This document shows, in pieces, positions 17,416 through 24,344 of a stretch of DNA of 26,006 bases. Origin of the DNA: an uncultured Faecalibacterium sp. GTDB lineage: Bacteria; Bacillota; Clostridia; Oscillospirales; Ruminococcaceae. Position 1 is the first letter of the stretch. The number at the start of each line of letters is the position of its first letter. The DNA lies in contig UQDV01000035.1 of NCBI GenBank assembly GCA_900539945.1, forward strand, positions 1-26,006, read 5' to 3'. The position numbers and the translations under genes are program-made. Under the pieces are notes generated by a model, which worked only from the letters and a program-made list of their open reading frames with translations, was not told the DNA's origin and did not search any database.

Positions 17416-18099
17416 TTACTTTTCGGGTTCCGGCTCAAAATAGTCGGCGTATTCGCCGGTCAATTTGGAGCCCAGGCGGCGGATGCCGCCGTACAGGTGC
17501 CGCTCTACCAACGGCTCAAAGGCAGCCAGGTCGCACCGCTCAATGGCGTTGAGCAGGTTGCGGTGGTCGGCGATCACCTCGTCCAGTCCGCCGGTGGTCA
17601 TGGTGTCCAGCATCCGGAAGCGGCTGTAGTCCGCGTGGGCGTTCTGCAGCGTGCTCCACAAATACATCTTATCCATAGCCGCAAACCAGGTCTCGTGCAG
17701 CAGGCGGTCGGCCTCGTACAGCTTGTTGTAGTCCGGGGCCTCGGCCCGTGCAAGGGCTTCGTAGGCATCCACCCGCACCCGGATCAGCGCCCGCTGCTCC
17801 GGAGTGCATTTGGGGGTGAAGTCCCGCAGGACCTTTGCCTCCACCGCTGTGCGCTCGTAGATCAGTTCATCCACGATGCGGCGGTTCAGGCGGGTGACGG
17901 TGGTGCCCTTGTAGGGCACGATGCGCACCAGACCGCTTTCTTTCAGGCGCTGCAGCACCATCCGGATCAGGGTGCGCGGGGCGCCGAAGCGGGCACACAG
18001 TGGGTTTTCACTCAAGGGGGAGCCGGGACGGATGGTCAGGTCGATGATCTCCCGCTCCAGCACCGCATAGATCTCAGCATCAGTTTTGTATTGTTCCAT
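17416..18099 (-). CDS. GntR-family transcriptional regulator, FCD (FadR-like) type
   Basis: A 227-aa repressor or activator. The N-terminal winged helix-turn-helix (EIYAVLEREIIDLTIRPGSPLSENPLCARFGAPRTLIRMVLQRLKESGLVRIVPYKGTTV) is GntR-type. The C-terminal alpha-helical FCD domain keeps the metal/ligand residues of the family: ADRLLHETWF, IADHRNLLNAIE and VERHLYGGI. FCD regulators usually sense small carboxylic or sugar acids; the ligand cannot be read from sequence. I start at ATG 18099 with GGTG 7 nt before it; TTG and GTG lie 3-4 codons upstream. It follows the pseudouridine synthase by 21 nt. The stop codon touches the T-run beside the parS-like site. Confidence 0.88.
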   Translation of the reverse strand: MEQYKTDAEIYAVLEREIIDLTIRPGSPLSENPLCARFGAPRTLIRMVLQRLKESGLVRIVPYKGTTVTRLNRRIVDELIYERTAVEAKVLRDFTPKCTPEQRALIRVRVDAYEALARAEAPDYNKLYEADRLLHETWFAAMDKMYLWSTLQNAHADYSRFRMLDTMTTGGLDEVIADHRNLLNAIERCDLAAFEPLVERHLYGGIRRLGSKLTGEYADYFEPEPEK

Positions 18100-18120
18100 C
18101 GTTTTCACCAAGGCGCGGCA

Positions 18121-18810
18121 TCATTCCGCGAACAGATTCCAGGGGGCAGTGTCCGGCAGCGGCAGCGTGAAGTTCATGATCCTGCCGGTGTCCGGGTGTA
18201 CGAACTGCAGACCGCAGCTCTGCAGGGCAATGGCACCCTTCACACGGCTGCCGTATTTGCCGTCGCCCCATAAGGGGTGTTTCCGGGAGGCAAACTGCAC
18301 CCGGATCTGATGAGTGCGGCCGGTGTGCAGGGTGATCTCAGCAAGGCAGGCATCCTGCGTCTGCCGGACAATGCGGTATTCCAGCACGGCTTCCCGCACG
18401 CCCTTGCGCGGGCGGCTGACCGGGAACACCCGGCCTCTGCGGCTGTCCTTGAACAGCCAGTCCCGCAGGGTGCCCGCCGCAGGCAGGGCGTCGTTTGGCC
18501 CGCCGGAAAGCACCGCCCGGTACTGCTTGACAAAGCAGGGGGCCTCTGCCCTGCCCTCGGCCCGGCCGTCCTGCACTGCATAGGCTTCCTGGCTTTGGGT
18601 GATCTGTCGGCTCAGGGCCGCGGCGGCCGCCGGGGTGCGGGCAAAGACCATCAGGCCGGACACGCCGGTGTCCAGCCGGTGCACCACCCCCACAAAGGCA
18701 TCCGGGGTGTCCCAGTGCTGCCGCAGGGCGGCCGGGACCCCTTCCTCGCTGGACAGCCCCGCAGGCTTGTCCAGCACCACAAGGGCATTGTCCTCGTACA
18801 GGATATTCAC
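18121..18810 (-). CDS. RluA-family pseudouridine synthase
   Basis: A 229-aa enzyme predicted to isomerise uridine to pseudouridine in rRNA or tRNA. It opens with VNILYEDNALVVLDKPAGL, has the catalytic motif GVVHRLDTGVSGLMVFAR (Asp of HRLD) and ends with the HTGRTHQIRVQFASRKHPLWGDGKYG block. There is no N-terminal S4 domain, so it is a compact RluA-type rather than RluD/RluC-type enzyme. The exact target is unknown. The start is GTG at 18810, overlapping the TGA of the nudix gene by 4 nt, which indicates translational coupling. The frame is open further upstream only as antisense or out-of-frame sequence of the nudix gene. Confidence 0.9.
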   Translation of the reverse strand: MNILYEDNALVVLDKPAGLSSEEGVPAALRQHWDTPDAFVGVVHRLDTGVSGLMVFARTPAAAAALSRQITQSQEAYAVQDGRAEGRAEAPCFVKQYRAVLSGGPNDALPAAGTLRDWLFKDSRRGRVFPVSRPRKGVREAVLEYRIVRQTQDACLAEITLHTGRTHQIRVQFASRKHPLWGDGKYGSRVKGAIALQSCGLQFVHPDTGRIMNFTLPLPDTAPWNLFAE

Positions 18811-19361
18811 AGCTTGCCCTCGTTCAGCAGGGCTTTCAGTTTCAGGATGCCGGCAATGGTCTTGCCGTCCTTGATCTCGCCGCGCATGACCATCTCGTAG
18901 GCCTTCTCCAGCGGCACCCGGTCCGGGGTCAGGAACTCGTCCGCGTCCAGGTGCATGTGGGTCTCGTGCAGGCCGGTGGCCACCCAGGTGTAGATGATCT
19001 CGGTGTCGTAGCCCACGGTGGGGTAGAACTCGCCCAGCGAGGTGTAGTGGTCGGCGGTCAGGCCGCACTCCTCTTCCAGCTCCCGCTTCGCAGCTTCAAA
19101 GGGGTCCTCCCCTTGTTCCAGCTTGCCGGCGGGCAGCTCCCACAGCTCCTGCTGCATGGCATAGCGGAACTGCCGCACCATGCAGATGGTGCCGTCGGCA
19201 AAATAAGGCAGGATGCACGCGCCGCCGTGGTGATGCACCACTTCGCGGGTGGCGGTCCTGCCGTTTTCCAGCAGTGCAGTGTCCTTGGTCAGGGTGATGA
19301 CCCGCCCTTCAAACAGCGTCTCGCTGGACAATGTCTTTTCAAAATGGACCGGATTGCTCAT
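18807..19361 (-). CDS. NUDIX hydrolase, ADP-ribose pyrophosphatase-like
   Basis: A 184-aa enzyme with a complete nudix box, GKLEQGEDPFEAAKRELEEECGL (G-x5-E-x7-REL-x-EE-x-GL). A preceding beta-strand region (ACILPYFADGTICMVRQFRYAMQQELWELPAG) is typical of ADP-ribose pyrophosphatases (NudF/YqkG). These cleave ADP-ribose to AMP and ribose 5-phosphate. I start at ATG 19361 (MSNPVHFEKTL). A GTG start nine codons upstream would leave only about 15 nt of leader from the predicted promoter. It is the first gene of an operon with the pseudouridine synthase and gntR. Confidence 0.9.
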   Translation of the reverse strand: MSNPVHFEKTLSSETLFEGRVITLTKDTALLENGRTATREVVHHHGGACILPYFADGTICMVRQFRYAMQQELWELPAGKLEQGEDPFEAAKRELEEECGLTADHYTSLGEFYPTVGYDTEIIYTWVATGLHETHMHLDADEFLTPDRVPLEKAYEMVMRGEIKDGKTIAGILKLKALLNEGKL

Positions 19362-19409
19362 TTTCTTCAACGCCCCTTTTTCCGGCACAGCGCCGGTTTT
19401 CTGCTTCCC

Positions 19410-19439
19410 AGTTTACGGCAAAATGCGGTTTGTTGTCAA
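19410..19439 (-). promoter_or_regulatory. Promoter of the nudix-rluA-gntR operon
   Basis: On the minus strand a perfect TTGACA (19434-19439) lies 18 bp from TAAACT (19410-19415). The predicted start near 19403 gives a leader of about 42 nt. Confidence 0.6.
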
Positions 19440-19440
19440 T

Positions 19441-19620
19441 GATGAGATTCGCCCCGGAGCGGGCATTCCAGCCGGAATTTTAAAATTTCTGTAAAAGAGA
19501 AGGCTGCCTGTTGCCCAAAAACCGGAAAATCCGCGCCATTGCTCACTTTAACACGCTAAAGACGTACAAAAGCGCTAAAAATTTTTTTTTATTTTTGGTG
19601 CGTTTGTCGGGCGGTTTGCG
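19441..19620. other. Upstream region of nifJ: palindrome, direct repeats and A/T tract
   Basis: No gene is seen here. AATTTTAAAATT (19476-19487) is a perfect 12-bp palindrome. CGCTAAA occurs twice, 19 bp apart (19554-19560 and 19573-19579), followed by a run of nine or more T (19582-19590). These could be operators or an UP-like element for the nifJ promoter. No Rex-type TTGTTAA...TTAACAA operator was found. Confidence 0.3.
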
Positions 19621-19649
19621 TTTACTTTGCGAGCGGAATTTGCTATTAT
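19621..19649 (+). promoter_or_regulatory. Promoter of nifJ
   Basis: TTTACT (19621-19626), 17-bp spacer and extended -10 TGC-TATTAT (19644-19649). The leader is about 94 nt and contains a GGGGCA-TAT-TGCCCC hairpin (19695-19709) 40 bp before the start codon. Confidence 0.7.
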
Positions 19650-19749
19650 AGTATACAAGCAATAGTGCCTTTATGGGGTTCTCCGGTCCCATGTGGGGCA
19701 TATTGCCCCGCGCAAAAGGTACCAAATTCTGAATAATGGAGGAAGAAAA

Positions 19750-22700
19750 ATGCCTAGAGCAAAGCAAACTATGGATGGCAATACCGCTGCCGCCCATGTA
19801 GCGTATGCCTACACGGACGTGGCTGCCATCTACCCCATTACCCCGTCCTCTCCGATGGCTGACTCCGTGGACCAGTGGTCTGCTGCCGGCCAGAAGAACA
19901 TCTTCGGCAACCAGGTCAAGGTCGTCGAGATGGAGTCTGAGGCCGGCGCTGCCGGCGCTGTGCACGGCTCTCTGGGTGCAGGTGCTGTCACAACCACCTT
20001 CACCGCTTCTCAGGGCCTGCTGCTGATGATCCCCAACATGTACAAGATCGCTGCTGAGCAGCTGCCCTGCGTGTTCGATGTTTCCGCACGTACCGTTGCT
20101 ACCCAGTCTCTGAACATCTTCGGTGATCACAGCGACGTCATGGCATGCCGCCAGACCGGTTTTGCAATGCTGGTCGAGAGCAGCGTGCAGGAAGTCATGG
20201 ATCTGTCCCCTGTTGCACACCTGTGCGCCATTGAGGGCAAGGTCCCCTTCCTGAACTTCTTCGACGGCTTCCGTACCTCTCATGAGTACCAGAAGATCGA
20301 GAAGTGGGATTACGCCGACCTGAAGGAAATGTGCAACATGGAGGCTGTCGAGGAGTTCCGCAAGAAGGCTCTGAACCCCGAGAACCCCAAGATGCGCGGC
20401 TCCCACGAGAACGGCGACGTGTTCTTCCAGCATCGTGAGGCATGCAACAGCGTTTACAACGCTCTGCCTGCTGTTGTTGAGAAGTACATGGCCAAGATCA
20501 ACGCAAAGCTGGGCACCAACTACGATCTGTTCAACTACTACGGCGCACCCGATGCTGACCGTGTGATCGTGGCTATGGGCTCCATCTGCGACGTTGCTGA
20601 TGAGGTCATCGACTACCTGAACGCACGCGGCGAGAAGGTCGGTATCATCAAGGTCCGTCTGTACCGTCCCTGGGTGTCCTCCGCTCTGCTGAAGGTCCTG
20701 CCCAAGACCGCCAAGAAGGTGGCTGTGCTGGACCGCACCAAGGAGCCCGGCTCTCTGGGCGAGCCCCTGTACCTGGATGTTGCCGCTACCCTGCGTGAGG
20801 CTGGCCTGAACGATGTCGTTCTGACCGGCGGCCGTTACGGCCTGGGCAGCAAGGACACCCCGCCGTCCTCCATCTTCGCTCTGTTCAAGGAGCTGGAGAA
20901 GGATCAGCCCAAGGAGCGTTTCACCCTGGGCATCACCGACGACGTCACCTTCCTGTCTCTGCCGGAAGTCAAGCCCGCTCCCATCACCGCAGCTGCTGGC
21001 ACCAAGGAGTGCAAGTTCTGGGGTCTGGGCGGCGACGGTACGGTCGGCGCTAACAAGAACTCCGTCAAGATCATCGGCGACCACACTGACAAGTATGTTC
21101 AGGCATACTTCCAGTATGACTCCAAGAAGACCGGCGGCGTGACCATCAGCCACCTGCGTTTCGGCGACAAGCCCATCCGCAGCCCCTACTACATCAACCA
21201 GGCTGACTTCGTGGCCTGCCACAACCCCGCTTACATCCACATGGGCATGAAGATGGTCCAGGATGTCAAGCCCGGCGGCGTGTTCATGATCAACTGCCAG
21301 TGGTCCGATGAGGAGCTGGGTCACCACCTGAACGCCGAGGCAAAGAAGTATATCGCTGACAACAACATCCAGCTGTATACCATCAATGCCATCGACAAGG
21401 CCATCGAGATCGGCATGGGCAAGCGCACCAACACCATTCTGCAGTCTGCATTCTTCAAGCTGGCTGACGTCATGCCCATCGAGGATGCCGTCAACTTCAT
21501 GAAGCAGGCCGCTCAGAAGAGCTACGGCAAGAAGGGCCAGGACGTCGTTGAGATGAACTGGAAGGCCATTGACGCAGGCGTTGACGCCATCCACAAGGTG
21601 GACGTGCCCGCATCCTGGTCCAACCCCGAAGCTGATCCCGCACCCAAGGCTCTCACCGGCCGTCCGGAGCTGGTCAAGCAGATCCGTGAGGTCATGGAGC
21701 CCATTGCCCGTATGGACGGCGACAGCCTGCCTGTCTCCTCCTTCGTGGCAAATGCAAACGGCGAGTGGGAGCAGGGCGCTTCTGCATACGAGAAGCGCGG
21801 CACCGCTGTCAACGTCCCCGAGTGGGATTCTGCAAAGTGCGTTGGCTGCAACCAGTGCGCATTCGTGTGCTCTCATGCTACCATCCGTCCCTTCCAGCTG
21901 ACCGCCGACGAGCTGGCAGCTGCTCCTGCTCAGACCAAGAGCCGCGACAACAAGCCCGCAAACGAGTACAAGTTTGTGATGGCTGTGTCTCCTCTGGACT
22001 GCATGGGCTGCGGCGAGTGCGTCACCGTCTGCCCCACCAAGGCCATCACCATGGTCCCGCAGGACAGCCAGGCAGATCAGCAGGCAGTGTTCGACTACTG
22101 CGTTGCCAACATCTCCAAGAAGCCTTCCAAGTTTGCTGACGATACCGTCATCGGTTCTCAGTTCAACCAGCCGCTGCTGGAGTTCTCTGGCTCCTGCGCA
22201 GGCTGTGCCGAGACTTCTTACGCTCGCCTGATCACTCAGCTGTTCGGCGAGAAGATGTACATCTCCAACGCTACCGGCTGCTCCTCCATCTGGGGCGGCA
22301 CCGCATCCATCTCTCCGTACACCGTCAACAAGGACAGCGGCCATGGTCCTGCATGGTGCAACTCCCTGTTCGAGGATAACGCAGAGCATGGCCTGGGCCT
22401 GTACATCGGCCAGAAGACCGTCCGCGAGAACCTGATCAAGGAGATCGCTGAGGTTGCTGGTTCCGACAAGGCATCCGCAGAGCTGAAGGCTGCTTACGAG
22501 CAGTTCATCGCTACCAAGAACAACACCAAGGCCAACGACGAGCCCGCAAAGGCCCTGATCGCTGAGCTGGAGAAGGCTGCTGCTGCTGGCTGCGAGAAGT
22601 CTGCTGAGATCCTGAAGAGCAAGCAGTACATCGCCAAGAAGTCCGTCTGGATCTTCGGCGGCGACGGCTGGGCATACGACATCGGCTTCGGCGGCCTGGA

Positions 22701-23295
22701 TCACGTCCTGGCTTCCGGCGAGGATGTCAACGTCATGGTCTTCGATACTGAGATGTACTCCAACACCGGTGGACAGGCATCCAAGGCTTCCAACATTGGT
22801 GAAGTCTGCCAGTTCGCTGCTGCTGGTAAGGAGATCAGCAAGAAGAGCCTGTCCGAGATCGCTATGACCTACGGTTACATCTATGTTGCTCAGATCGCAC
22901 TGGGTGCTAACCCGGCTCAGGCTGTCAAGGCCATTGCCGAGGCTGAGGCTTATCCCGGCCCGTCCCTGATCATCGGCTACGCTCCCTGCGAGCTGCACGG
23001 TGTCAAGGGCGGCATGACCAACTGCCAGAACGAGATGAAGAAGGCAGTTGAGGCTGGTTACTGGAACCTGTTCACCTTCAACCCGGCCAACAAGGCTCAG
23101 GGCAAGAACCCGTTCACTCTGACCTCCAAGGCCGTGGACAACGACAAGTATCAGGCACTGCTGGCAAACGAGACCCGTTACAGCCGCCTGACCCGTGCAT
23201 TCCCCGACCGTGCAAAGGAGCTGTTCGCACGCAACCAGCAGGTTGCAAACGACCGCTACGAGCACCTGACCCGTCTGGTCGATCTGTACAAGTAA
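19750..23295 (+). CDS. nifJ: Pyruvate:ferredoxin (flavodoxin) oxidoreductase
   Basis: PFOR oxidises pyruvate with CoA to acetyl-CoA, CO2 and reduced ferredoxin, the central oxidative step of anaerobic sugar fermentation. The 1181-aa single-chain form is full length. It has the N-terminal domain with YPITPSSPMAD and EMESEAGAAGAVHG, the gamma-like middle domain, and two ferredoxin clusters (C697xxC700xxC703xxxC707 and C751xxC754xxC757xxxC761). The TPP domain follows, with the third cluster ligands C816, C819, C844 and C1080 and the GDGWAYDIGFGG...DTEMYSNTGGQ cofactor motif. I start at ATG 19750 (MPRAKQTMDGN) with GGAGG 8 nt upstream. Codon use differs from neighbours (many GCT, TCT, CGT, GTT), as in very highly expressed genes. 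Confidence 0.97.
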   Translation: MPRAKQTMDGNTAAAHVAYAYTDVAAIYPITPSSPMADSVDQWSAAGQKNIFGNQVKVVEMESEAGAAGAVHGSLGAGAVTTTFTASQGLLLMIPNMYKIAAEQLPCVFDVSARTVATQSLNIFGDHSDVMACRQTGFAMLVESSVQEVMDLSPVAHLCAIEGKVPFLNFFDGFRTSHEYQKIEKWDYADLKEMCNMEAVEEFRKKALNPENPKMRGSHENGDVFFQHREACNSVYNALPAVVEKYMAKINAKLGTNYDLFNYYGAPDADRVIVAMGSICDVADEVIDYLNARGEKVGIIKVRLYRPWVSSALLKVLPKTAKKVAVLDRTKEPGSLGEPLYLDVAATLREAGLNDVVLTGGRYGLGSKDTPPSSIFALFKELEKDQPKERFTLGITDDVTFLSLPEVKPAPITAAAGTKECKFWGLGGDGTVGANKNSVKIIGDHTDKYVQAYFQYDSKKTGGVTISHLRFGDKPIRSPYYINQADFVACHNPAYIHMGMKMVQDVKPGGVFMINCQWSDEELGHHLNAEAKKYIADNNIQLYTINAIDKAIEIGMGKRTNTILQSAFFKLADVMPIEDAVNFMKQAAQKSYGKKGQDVVEMNWKAIDAGVDAIHKVDVPASWSNPEADPAPKALTGRPELVKQIREVMEPIARMDGDSLPVSSFVANANGEWEQGASAYEKRGTAVNVPEWDSAKCVGCNQCAFVCSHATIRPFQLTADELAAAPAQTKSRDNKPANEYKFVMAVSPLDCMGCGECVTVCPTKAITMVPQDSQADQQAVFDYCVANISKKPSKFADDTVIGSQFNQPLLEFSGSCAGCAETSYARLITQLFGEKMYISNATGCSSIWGGTASISPYTVNKDSGHGPAWCNSLFEDNAEHGLGLYIGQKTVRENLIKEIAEVAGSDKASAELKAAYEQFIATKNNTKANDEPAKALIAELEKAAAAGCEKSAEILKSKQYIAKKSVWIFGGDGWAYDIGFGGLDHVLASGEDVNVMVFDTEMYSNTGGQASKASNIGEVCQFAAAGKEISKKSLSEIAMTYGYIYVAQIALGANPAQAVKAIAEAEAYPGPSLIIGYAPCELHGVKGGMTNCQNEMKKAVEAGYWNLFTFNPANKAQGKNPFTLTSKAVDNDKYQALLANETRYSRLTRAFPDRAKELFARNQQVANDRYEHLTRLVDLYK

Positions 23296-23589
23296 GCAGG
23301 TCCCCTGCATCCACCGGGCCGCAGCCACGGCGGCACCCAGCTCCCGCAAATGAGAGGAGCGGCTGCTCCGCACTGGCGGTTACTGCGCAACGCAGCAGTG
23401 CGAAACTGTGTGTATGGCCCATGATGTGCAGGCGATGCGGTTGAAGTACAGCCCCTTATCGCCCAAACGGCTCAACCAACTGATTTCACGCTCCGGCTGG
23501 CGGCTGCCTTCGGGCAGACGCAGCAGCGGGGTCTGAGATACCAAAGCGCCCGCGAGGGTCCTTGAAAGCACACCCCGTGTGTGTCAGGA

Positions 23590-23663
23590 GCATAAGGTCT
23601 GCTTGCAGATACCTTGTTCCGCTTGCTGCATAAGACCTGCTTTGCAGGGATCTTGCCGCAGAG
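23590..23663. repeat. Imperfect tandem repeat, two units of about 37 bp
   Basis: Unit one (23590-23627) and unit two (23628-23663) both begin GCATAAG, carry a small hairpin (TCTGC-TT-GCAGA or CCTGC-TTT-GCAGG) and then a CTTG. The hairpin stems differ by compensated changes (TCTGC/GCAGA versus CCTGC/GCAGG), so pairing seems retained. Confidence 0.5.
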
Positions 23664-23664
23664 A

Positions 23665-23683
23665 AAAAACGGATATCGTTTTT
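23665..23683 (+). terminator. Terminator-like hairpin, first of a pair
   Basis: AAAAACG-GATAT-CGTTTTT: a perfect 7-bp stem whose 3' arm is itself a T-run. It immediately precedes the stronger terminator at 23686. Confidence 0.5.
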
Positions 23684-23685
23684 AG

Positions 23686-23726
23686 CGCCCCGTTCATCGG
23701 CAACGATGACCGGGGCGTATTTTTTA
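23686..23726 (+). terminator. Strong rho-independent terminator
   Basis: CGCCCCGTTCATCG pairs with CGATGACCGGGGCG (14 positions, one mismatch) around a GCAA tetraloop (23686-23717), then TATTTTTTAT. It ends whatever transcript crosses from nifJ or from the structured region. Confidence 0.9.
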
Positions 23727-23818
23727 TGTGTGTCCGGGTTCACACAAAAACTTCCAATTTCTTCCACGGCGTTTTTACACTTTCTTCATAGCTTCTTAAC
23801 GAAATCAAATGTGAAAGC

Positions 23819-23827
23819 TGTTATACT
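23819..23827 (+). promoter_or_regulatory. Extended -10 promoter of a candidate small RNA
   Basis: TGT-TATACT (23819-23827) is an extended -10 element. No good -35 is seen at 17-18 bp. The predicted start is near 23834. Confidence 0.4.
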
Positions 23828-23833
23828 TTTGCC

Positions 23834-23950
23834 ATGGGAAGCGGGGCCGCAACCGATTCCCAAGTAACATGATTCCTCCTCACACCAAGGCAATATCCAA
23901 ACAAAACGCCCTTTCCGACGCGCCGCAACGTCGGAGAGGGCGTTTTGCTT
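23834..23950 (+). ncRNA. Candidate small RNA of about 115 nt
   Basis: The stretch from the extended -10 to a strong terminator (23903-23946) holds a 5' hairpin, GGGAA...TTCCC (23837-23862), and a single-stranded TTCCTCCTCAC segment (23872-23882) complementary to Shine-Dalgarno sequences. The terminator stem closes it. Only a 12-codon ORF (ATG at 23834) fits inside. Pyrimidine-rich anti-SD loops are typical of trans-acting sRNAs in Firmicutes. Expression is not shown. Confidence 0.4.
23903..23946. terminator. Long bidirectional terminator
   Basis: An 18-bp stem (one G-T pair) with an 8-nt loop: AAAACGCCCT and AGGGCGTTTT form the base, TCCGACG/CGTCGGA the upper part. T-rich ends occur on both strands. 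Confidence 0.85.
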
Positions 23951-24018
23951 CTGCCGTCCGGAACATGTAAAGGCTTTGCAGGCGGCAAATAAAATTGCTG
24001 TAAATGCATGGTTTAGGG

Positions 24019-24047
24019 TTGACCCTGTTTTTTTGCGGCGCTATAAT
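24019..24047 (+). promoter_or_regulatory. Strong promoter of the mgtE leader
   Basis: TTGACC (24019-24024), exactly 17 bp, then a perfect TATAAT (24042-24047). Transcription should start near 24054, giving a leader of about 290 nt before mgtE. Confidence 0.85.
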
Positions 24048-24080
24048 AAAAACGGTTCAATAGATTTTTGAAAAACGGGA

Positions 24081-24172
24081 GGTGAACGCAGAACAATGGA
24101 CCCGGATCATAGTCCAAACCGAACGCCCGGCGCGGTGGATCGGACAACAAAAGCAGCTGCGTTCGCCTTTTT
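24081..24172 (+). terminator. mgtE leader: long-range stem ending in a T-run
   Basis: GGTGAACGCAG (24081-24091) pairs with CTGCGTTCGCC (24157-24167), an 11-bp stem with one G-T pair, followed by TTTTT. A80-T168 can extend it over part of the GGAGG at 24078-24082. Enclosed arms are TGGAC/GTCCA (24098-24116) and CCG-AA-CGC/GCG-CGG (24120-24136). It forms a three-way-junction-like fold with an A-rich 3' strand. It could be a terminator, a ligand-binding fold, or both. Confidence 0.55.
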
Positions 24173-24203
24173 CGCTGAGATGAGCGGCAAAGCGTCTTTT
24201 TGA
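24096..24203 (+). CDS. Candidate 35-aa leader peptide upstream of mgtE
   Basis: The ORF runs from ATG at 24096 to TGA at 24203 and encodes MDPDHSPNRTPGAV followed by DRTTKAAAFAFFAEMSGKASF. GGGAGGTG lies upstream, but the 13-nt spacing from GGAGG to ATG is long. The Asp-Pro-Asp start and the prolines at 3, 7 and 11 recall MgtL, the leader peptide of Salmonella mgtA (acidic and Pro-rich N-terminus), though no homology is claimed. Its codons run through the 3' arm of the long-range stem and into the second hairpin, so ribosome movement would change both structures. No homologue is recognised and it may be chance. Confidence 0.4.
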   Translation: MDPDHSPNRTPGAVDRTTKAAAFAFFAEMSGKASF

Positions 24204-24214
24204 GGCGCTTTTTT
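24184..24214 (+). terminator. mgtE leader: second terminator-like hairpin
   Basis: AAAGCG (24189-24194) pairs with CGCTTT (24206-24211) around an 11-nt loop and is followed by further Ts (24212-24214). An outer GCGG/CCGC pairing (24184-24187 with 24215-24218) may extend it. The leader-peptide stop codon (24201-24203) lies in its loop. Confidence 0.5.
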
Positions 24215-24309
24215 CCGCAGAACAACAGAAGGAAGGCGCGGTTTTGTGCGCGCGGAAATGGCGGTTTCCGGGCAGCATGAGGCGGCGCATTTTTGTTTCC
24301 CGATCTGCT

Positions 24310-24342
24310 GCGTCCTCCGGACACAAAACTGAGGAGGTACGC
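24310..24342 (+). promoter_or_regulatory. Hairpin occluding the mgtE ribosome-binding site
   Basis: GCGTCCTCC (24310-24318) pairs with GGAGG-T-ACGC (24333-24342), 9 bp with one bulged T and a 14-nt loop. The right arm is the Shine-Dalgarno GGAGG of mgtE, whose ATG is at 24345. Translation of mgtE should therefore depend on opening this hairpin. Confidence 0.65.
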
Positions 24343-24344
24343 CC

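Larger units (their letters stand above)
23296..23685. other. Structured stretch without a convincing gene, downstream of nifJ
   Basis: About 390 bp without a convincing ORF. It is rich in short perfect hairpins: GGAGC-GGCT-GCTCC near 23357; GCACTG...CAGTGC enclosing CTGCG-CAA-CGCAG near 23371-23402; CTGCC-TTCG-GGCAG near 23507 (a UUCG-type loop); and CGGGGT...ACCCCG. It ends in stacked terminators. It could be a long nifJ 3' UTR, a separate structured RNA or a decayed element. I do not recognise a known RNA family. Confidence 0.4.

Noticed and set aside
17395..17417. A plus-strand intrinsic terminator made of TGTTCC/GGAACA and seven Ts
   Set aside because: No plus-strand transcript is expected here and the hairpin is only 6 bp. 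The match to parS explains the palindrome better, though both could be true.
19543..23373. A 1276-codon minus-strand open frame
   Set aside because: It is antisense to nifJ with no domain pattern, and nifJ itself is unambiguous.
23380..23767. Two minus-strand frames of 63 and 93 codons after nifJ
   Set aside because: No family resemblance, no good ribosome-binding site, and they cross hairpins and the tandem repeat. They are more likely non-coding.
24082..24183. A GTG-initiated leader ORF in the mgtE leader
   Set aside because: Its start overlaps the only Shine-Dalgarno sequence, so the ATG at 24096 is the better candidate.
24078..24344. M-box (ykoK) Mg2+ riboswitch before mgtE
   Set aside because: Only a short AGGTGA string matches. 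The conserved core segments of the class are not found in order.
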